The translations under genes were made by a program, and so were the position numbers. From positions 383,946-447,945 of the forward strand of contig NZ_VDMP01000026.1 in assembly GCF_006335005.1 (NCBI RefSeq): DNA of 64,000 nucleotides, given 5' to 3'. Positions 60,424 to 64,000 of this stretch are shown here, piece by piece. The DNA comes from Nocardioides albidus. Its GTDB lineage: Bacteria > Actinomycetota > Actinomycetes > Propionibacteriales > Nocardioidaceae. The stretch's first letter is position 1; each line of letters starts with the position of its first letter. A model generated the notes under the pieces. The model was not told where the DNA came from. It searched no databases and was given only the letters and a program-made list of their open reading frames with translations.

Positions 60424-61089
60424 TCACCTGAGTGGGTTGTCGACCTGCGAGAGCCGCAGGACCTGACAACGATCGAACGAGGGCTCGCACGCGACGAAGA
60501 CGGTGAACGCGACTGGGTGCGACGACTCGGCGCTCTCGCCGTTCCACACGCCGCTCCGGTGCCGCGTGCCGGTGATAGTGACGGCCGTCGTGCCCGGTCG
60601 GAGGTGCCCGTGGGCTTGCTGGACCGCAGCGGTCCAGGACTCGGGGACGTACGCGTCATCAATCTCGAGCGTCTGCCGTACCTCCATTGCCCCGAGGTCG
60701 AGCCATTGGTCGACCGTCGGGAGGTACGTGGCCACGTCGGCGATCAGTCCGGGCGTCTCCTCACCAGAAGGGTCGGCGTCGGCTAGGACGGCGGCGGTGT
60801 AGTCGGTGGGCAGGAAGCCGAGGCTGGTGTCCCAGTCGAACAGTGACGACGCGACGGCGCGTGAGTACGCGATCGGATCGTTCGTGTGGGGGAGCGCGCG
60901 ATCTTCAAGCGTGACCACCGGAGCCGCTTCTTCCGGGACCGCTCCGAACTCCCCGGGCGTTGGAGGAGCCGGGGTGGACTCGGCGGACTGGGGTCCACGG
61001 ACGAGGCCGTAGACGCCGACGGCGAGGGTCGCGAGGGTGAGGACGCAGCCGAGGATGACGGCGATCTGGCGCCAGGTGAGGTTGCGCAT
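60424..61089 (-). CDS. VirB8/TcpC-like membrane-anchored protein
   Basis: A 221-residue protein with one N-terminal membrane helix (about 9-31), a Pro-rich linker and an outside domain of mixed alpha/beta (DWDTSLGFLPTDYTAAVLADAD). This matches the place and layout of VirB8/TcpC proteins in Gram-positive transfer systems. No catalytic motif. Its stop is seven bases from the NlpC/P60 start. Confidence 0.65.
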   Translation of the reverse strand: MRNLTWRQIAVILGCVLTLATLAVGVYGLVRGPQSAESTPAPPTPGEFGAVPEEAAPVVTLEDRALPHTNDPIAYSRAVASSLFDWDTSLGFLPTDYTAAVLADADPSGEETPGLIADVATYLPTVDQWLDLGAMEVRQTLEIDDAYVPESWTAAVQQAHGHLRPGTTAVTITGTRHRSGVWNGESAESSHPVAFTVFVACEPSFDRCQVLRLSQVDNPLR

Positions 61090-61133
61090 CGAGGCTCCGA
61101 GGTCGAGTGGCGGACACTCGGGAGGTACGCCGA

Positions 61134-62111
61134 TCAGGCCGACGCGGCCGCCGAACGTGCCTCACGGAGCTGGTCGCGCAGTTCGATCGTCTCGGCGACG
61201 ACGCGCTCGAAGCGCGCCCAGTCGTCATCCTTGAGGGCTGCCGCGAGCTCCGCGACGTCGTACAGCGTGGTCCACCCTTCGAGTTCGGACCACATCAGTA
61301 CGAACGAGCGCGGGCTGTGGTGCTTCGGTGCGCGCTTGGCCTTGCTCCTCAGAGCGCGGAGGCGCTGGGCGTTCTCCTCCTCCTGGACGCGCTTGAGGGC
61401 TTCGGCGGCGAGGCGGGCGACTTCGTCCTGCTCCTCCTGGGACGGGGGAGTCGGCTGGGTAGCCAGTTCGACGGCGGCCTTGACCCGCTTGTACGCAGGT
61501 GACACCGGGGCACCGCCGTCGATCTCCGTCAGCATGTTCGCTGCGAACTCGCGGACGGACTCACCCAGCGTTTCGTCCTTGGAGACCGACTCGATCCAGT
61601 TGGTCTGCTCGAGGCGCTGCGATGCGTCCCTGCCCGTCAGCCGCTGCGCTGCGCGAGTTCGGGCGTCACCGCCCGGCTCCGGGGAATCCCCGGAGCCGGA
61701 GGCTCCGCCATCGCGACCTCCACCGCCGAACTGCGTGGCGGCCATTCGACGCTGGGCATCCTCCTGCTCGAGCATCTTGATCTCGGCGTACAGCCGCGCC
61801 GTCTCCACCGGGGAGAGCGGCTTGCGCTGCTCGTTCTCGTCCTGTTGAGCGAGCAGGTGCGAGAGCTGATCGGAGATGCCTGAGCGGACCCACACGTTCA
61901 AGGTGCGCCGACCGAGCCGACGCAACGCTTCGAGCCGGCGCCAGCCGCAGATCAGGACACCGTCAGGGGTGATGGTGACAGGCTGGAGCAGGCCGACCTC
62001 CTCGATCGACTTCATCAGCGCATTCAGGTCGCCCGGGTCCTTACGATGGCGTACGCCGACGGTGATCGAATCGATCTGTCGCTCGAGCTCGATGTGTCCC
62101 TTGTCAGACAT
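61134..62111 (-). CDS. ParB/Spo0J-like protein
   Basis: A 325-residue protein with an N-terminal ParB domain (RHRKDPGDLNALMKSIEEVGLLQPVTITPDGVLICGWRRLEALR, shortened here). LSPVETARLYAEIKML matches the helix-turn-helix region. The C-terminus is a long charged helix. It likely binds DNA of the element for partition or regulation. ATG at 62111; its 5' end overlaps the preceding gene by eight bases. Confidence 0.75.
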   Translation of the reverse strand: MSDKGHIELERQIDSITVGVRHRKDPGDLNALMKSIEEVGLLQPVTITPDGVLICGWRRLEALRRLGRRTLNVWVRSGISDQLSHLLAQQDENEQRKPLSPVETARLYAEIKMLEQEDAQRRMAATQFGGGGRDGGASGSGDSPEPGGDARTRAAQRLTGRDASQRLEQTNWIESVSKDETLGESVREFAANMLTEIDGGAPVSPAYKRVKAAVELATQPTPPSQEEQDEVARLAAEALKRVQEEENAQRLRALRSKAKRAPKHHSPRSFVLMWSELEGWTTLYDVAELAAALKDDDWARFERVVAETIELRDQLREARSAAASA

Positions 62112-62952
62112 CGATCCTCCTGGCGACCTTCGGGGCGGAGTCGCGGATCTCCACGACGAGCCCGTCGTCGGCGAGTAGGTCGACGACCTTCCAGTCGCAG
62201 ACCAGCACGGCGAGTACGCCGACGCCGGCTCGGGTCGCCGCGGCGGCCTTGTCCGGGTTGCCGAGCACGATCCGCAGCACGGTGGCCCACGAGTCGCGGT
62301 CCAGGTCGAGGGCCACGCGGCCTGCCAGGTCACGTCGAAGGTATGCGTGGGCGACGTGGCGGTCGCCGGCCTCCATGAGCCGTGTGGCGATGTAGTCGAG
62401 CGTGCAGGTTGCGCTGCTGCTCGGCCAGCCGAGGGCGACGAACATGCTGATCACGAGGTTGAGTGCATCGAATGCTGTCGTCGGCGTAGCCTCCCCGGGC
62501 TTCAACCGCGGCGCCGACGGCGCCGGGTCCACCGGCGAGGGACCCCTGCTCTCAGTGAGAAGTTCGAGCAAGCCTGTTTCGTCTTCGCCGAAGCGGCGCG
62601 CGTCGTGGTGGCGCATGACCTCCCGCCTACGTGCCTGGGCCGTCGAGCAGAGCAGCCCGGCCGCGCGCTCCTCTGCGATCAGGCTGACTTGGACGGCGCG
62701 GGTGATAACGGCCCACGGGTCGTCGGCGCACCGCACCGCGCGCGTGCGCATGGCCTCGAAGGCGGCATAGGCCGAGTCCTCCGGCTCGCAGTTGTGAGTG
62801 CGCGCGAGGGCTCGGTACTTGCGGATCGTGAACTCCATCAGCCGCTCCGCCTCGGGGTCCTGCCGCCAGGCCCAGTAGCCGACGCTCTCTCGGTCGTGGA
62901 GGCGCTGAAGGAGTGCGCGGAGTCCTTCAGGGGTGGTGAACGAGGCGCTCAC
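62104..62952 (-). CDS. Hypothetical protein next to ParB
   Basis: A 282-residue alpha-helical protein. The N-terminal half contains IRKYRALARTHNCEPEDSAYAAFEAMRTRAV and VQVSLIAEERAAGLLCS, which resemble sigma-factor-like helices. The match is weak and I do not assign it. It overlaps the ParB gene by eight bases and the next gene by four. Genes in this place are common in actinobacterial elements. Confidence 0.6.
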   Translation of the reverse strand: MSASFTTPEGLRALLQRLHDRESVGYWAWRQDPEAERLMEFTIRKYRALARTHNCEPEDSAYAAFEAMRTRAVRCADDPWAVITRAVQVSLIAEERAAGLLCSTAQARRREVMRHHDARRFGEDETGLLELLTESRGPSPVDPAPSAPRLKPGEATPTTAFDALNLVISMFVALGWPSSSATCTLDYIATRLMEAGDRHVAHAYLRRDLAGRVALDLDRDSWATVLRIVLGNPDKAAAATRAGVGVLAVLVCDWKVVDLLADDGLVVEIRDSAPKVARRIDV

Positions 62953-63293
62953 AATCCCAGTCCTTCCTGGCTCACGGCGGGCGCCGCCGATCGGTCTGGT
63001 CCGGTGTGGCGGAGCGTTCGGGTCGTCGTGGTCGGCGTACGGCGCGCTCGTCGTACAAGCTCCGTCTGGAGATCGATCCCGCGGCCGACCATTGGGCCGA
63101 GGTAGGAGCCGAGCTCAGTGGGGCGTACCCAGGCGATCCGCTTCTGCGTCTGCTGGCGTGCCGGCTCTTCAGGCCCGAGTGACGGATCACGGTGCCGTGC
63201 AAGCTCGCTGGCGGTGGGCTCGACCACCTCGGCAGGGCTCGGACGCTCGGGCGGCCGATAGCTGTGGCGGCGGTACTCGGCGTGCGTGTTCAC
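62949..63293 (-). CDS. Small hypothetical protein
   Basis: A 114-residue protein, Arg/Pro rich and mostly disordered, with no recognisable domain. It overlaps its neighbours by four bases each side (ATGA). Part of the primase-ParB leftward run. Confidence 0.55.
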   Translation of the reverse strand: MNTHAEYRRHSYRPPERPSPAEVVEPTASELARHRDPSLGPEEPARQQTQKRIAWVRPTELGSYLGPMVGRGIDLQTELVRRARRTPTTTTRTLRHTGPDRSAAPAVSQEGLGL

Positions 63294-64000
63294 AGGTGGA
63301 TCCCTTCACTCGCTGGGGTAGGGCCCGGGCGGCTCCCCGGGCCCAGCCGGGTGGCGATGCGGAACGCGGAGTTGACCGTGGTCTCGATCTCGCGGTCCGA
63401 GAGCCCGGCGTACTGTGCTGCCGGCCCTAGCCAGCCCATGACATCCGCGTGGCTCAGCCCGTTCTCGACCATCCGGCACGACGCCCAGAAGAGCGCGTGG
63501 TTGCGGCCGCCCTCCGGCGTGAGCGCCACCGTTCGCGCGAGGGCGTCGGGTCGGCACCCCTTGGCGGACATGCCGGGCTGCGGGAGAGTCCGCACTGGTC
63601 GGGGTGGCTCCAGGAACCGGCGGAGCTCGACCGCATCGACTGGCTTTGCCGGGTGCGTGGCGACCGCGATGACGTCGTACGACCGCTGGGCGCCCTCGAC
63701 TGGGACGCGCGACGGGGGAGCGATGACGTAGCCGCCGTCGCCGCGGAAGTCGATGTGTGCGGCGGGGGCCTGCCAGCTGCGCTGCTCCTGGCCGCGGACG
63801 TTCGGGTAGTAGGCGTGGAGCCCGCCCGAAGGTGTGCGCACCAGCCACGCCCAGTCGTTTCCGAACCCCTGGTTCCTCGCTCGTTCGAAGGCGTCGAATC
63901 CGCTCGCGTCGGCGTGCACGTCGACATCGACGACGAGGACGCCGGTTGGCGCGCCTGTGGGCAGTCCGATGTTCGCGTCAGGGGTGCGTTGCCACCATGC
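63290..64000 (-). CDS. Primase-polymerase (Prim-Pol) domain protein, partial
   Basis: The 3' part of a protein that continues beyond base 64000. The frame shows ...GVLVVDVDVHADASGFDAFE, the DxD metal-binding motif of bifunctional primase-polymerases, followed by TPSGGLHAYY and HIDFRGDGGYVIAPPS, the typical prim-pol core. It would replicate or prime the element DNA. The C-terminal third carries primase-C-like helices (GRNHALFWASCRMVENG). The N-terminus and start lie outside the window. Confidence 0.82.
   Translation of the reverse strand, partial: AWWQRTPDANIGLPTGAPTGVLVVDVDVHADASGFDAFERARNQGFGNDWAWLVRTPSGGLHAYYPNVRGQEQRSWQAPAAHIDFRGDGGYVIAPPSRVPVEGAQRSYDVIAVATHPAKPVDAVELRRFLEPPRPVRTLPQPGMSAKGCRPDALARTVALTPEGGRNHALFWASCRMVENGLSHADVMGWLGPAAQYAGLSDREIETTVNSAFRIATRLGPGSRPGPTPASEGIHL

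Noticed and set aside
1-64000. CRISPR arrays, rRNA genes or DDE-transposase insertion sequences
   Set aside because: No regularly spaced repeats of CRISPR type, no rRNA-like sequence and no DDE transposase-like protein were seen.
24235-64000. A second copy of the tRNA-fMet 3' end (attR)
   Set aside because: I looked for the T-arm and acceptor sequence and found no other copy. The right end of the element is probably outside the window.

Overview
The window is about 64 kb of very GC-rich DNA with actinobacterial codon use (GTG starts, few AT-rich spacers). It most resembles a member of the Nocardioidaceae or a close relative. The basis is gene content: AdnA/AdnB, UvrD2, mycoredoxin, a WhiB7-type protein, the Lon-like PDZ protease, a PPA1309-type protein and a UPF0182 protein in the order also known from mycobacteria. 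The species cannot be named from the sequence alone.

Core chromosome (1-24234). Genome maintenance and redox genes come first: adnA-adnB helicase-nuclease, an OsmC-like protein, nudC, mycoredoxin, uvrD2, then whiB7 behind a long leader. Small zinc-ribbon proteins, an E1-like protein, an enoyl-CoA hydratase, a PHP-domain protein, two metalloprotease-type proteins and a Nudix hydrolase follow. Then come moaE, the Lon-like protease, PPA1309, UPF0182 and a TRIC-type channel. The block ends at an initiator tRNA gene, which looks like the integration site of the next region.

Integrated element (about 24235 to beyond 64000). Right after the tRNA lie an excisionase-like gene, a tyrosine integrase and a HigBA-type toxin-antitoxin pair. 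The rest is mostly a leftward-transcribed conjugation and maintenance region. Read from right to left it holds a primase-polymerase, a ParB-like protein, a VirB8-like protein, an NlpC/P60 hydrolase, two VirB2-like small membrane proteins, a VirB6-like protein, an SCO6880-type protein, DUF2510/TM2 proteins, a VirB4-type ATPase, an ArdC-like antirestriction protein, a VirD4/TraG coupling protein, a GHKL-ATPase/nuclease fusion, an SSB and several hypotheticals. No relaxase was recognised and the right end lies outside the window, so this is probably an integrative and conjugative element.

Nested cargo (about 34.9-49.6 kb). Between ardC and virB4 sits a rightward recombinase trio: an intact tyrosine recombinase, an HTH protein and a degenerate tyrosine recombinase with eight CxxC pairs. 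Next to it is a copper-handling block: CsoR, two HMA chaperones, CopA, an AhpD-like protein, an MFS exporter, a DUF4396 protein, DUF305 and other exported proteins. Three CsoR-type operator sequences tie the block together.

The best candidate for an undescribed system is the 658-residue GHKL ATPase fused to a PD-(D/E)XK nuclease (29474-31450). It sits with antirestriction and SSB genes in the mobile element and reads like a single-gene defence or element-protection factor. Second are the recombinase trio and the whiB7 leader, which holds a 95-codon ORF, a large hairpin and a 7-codon uORF.
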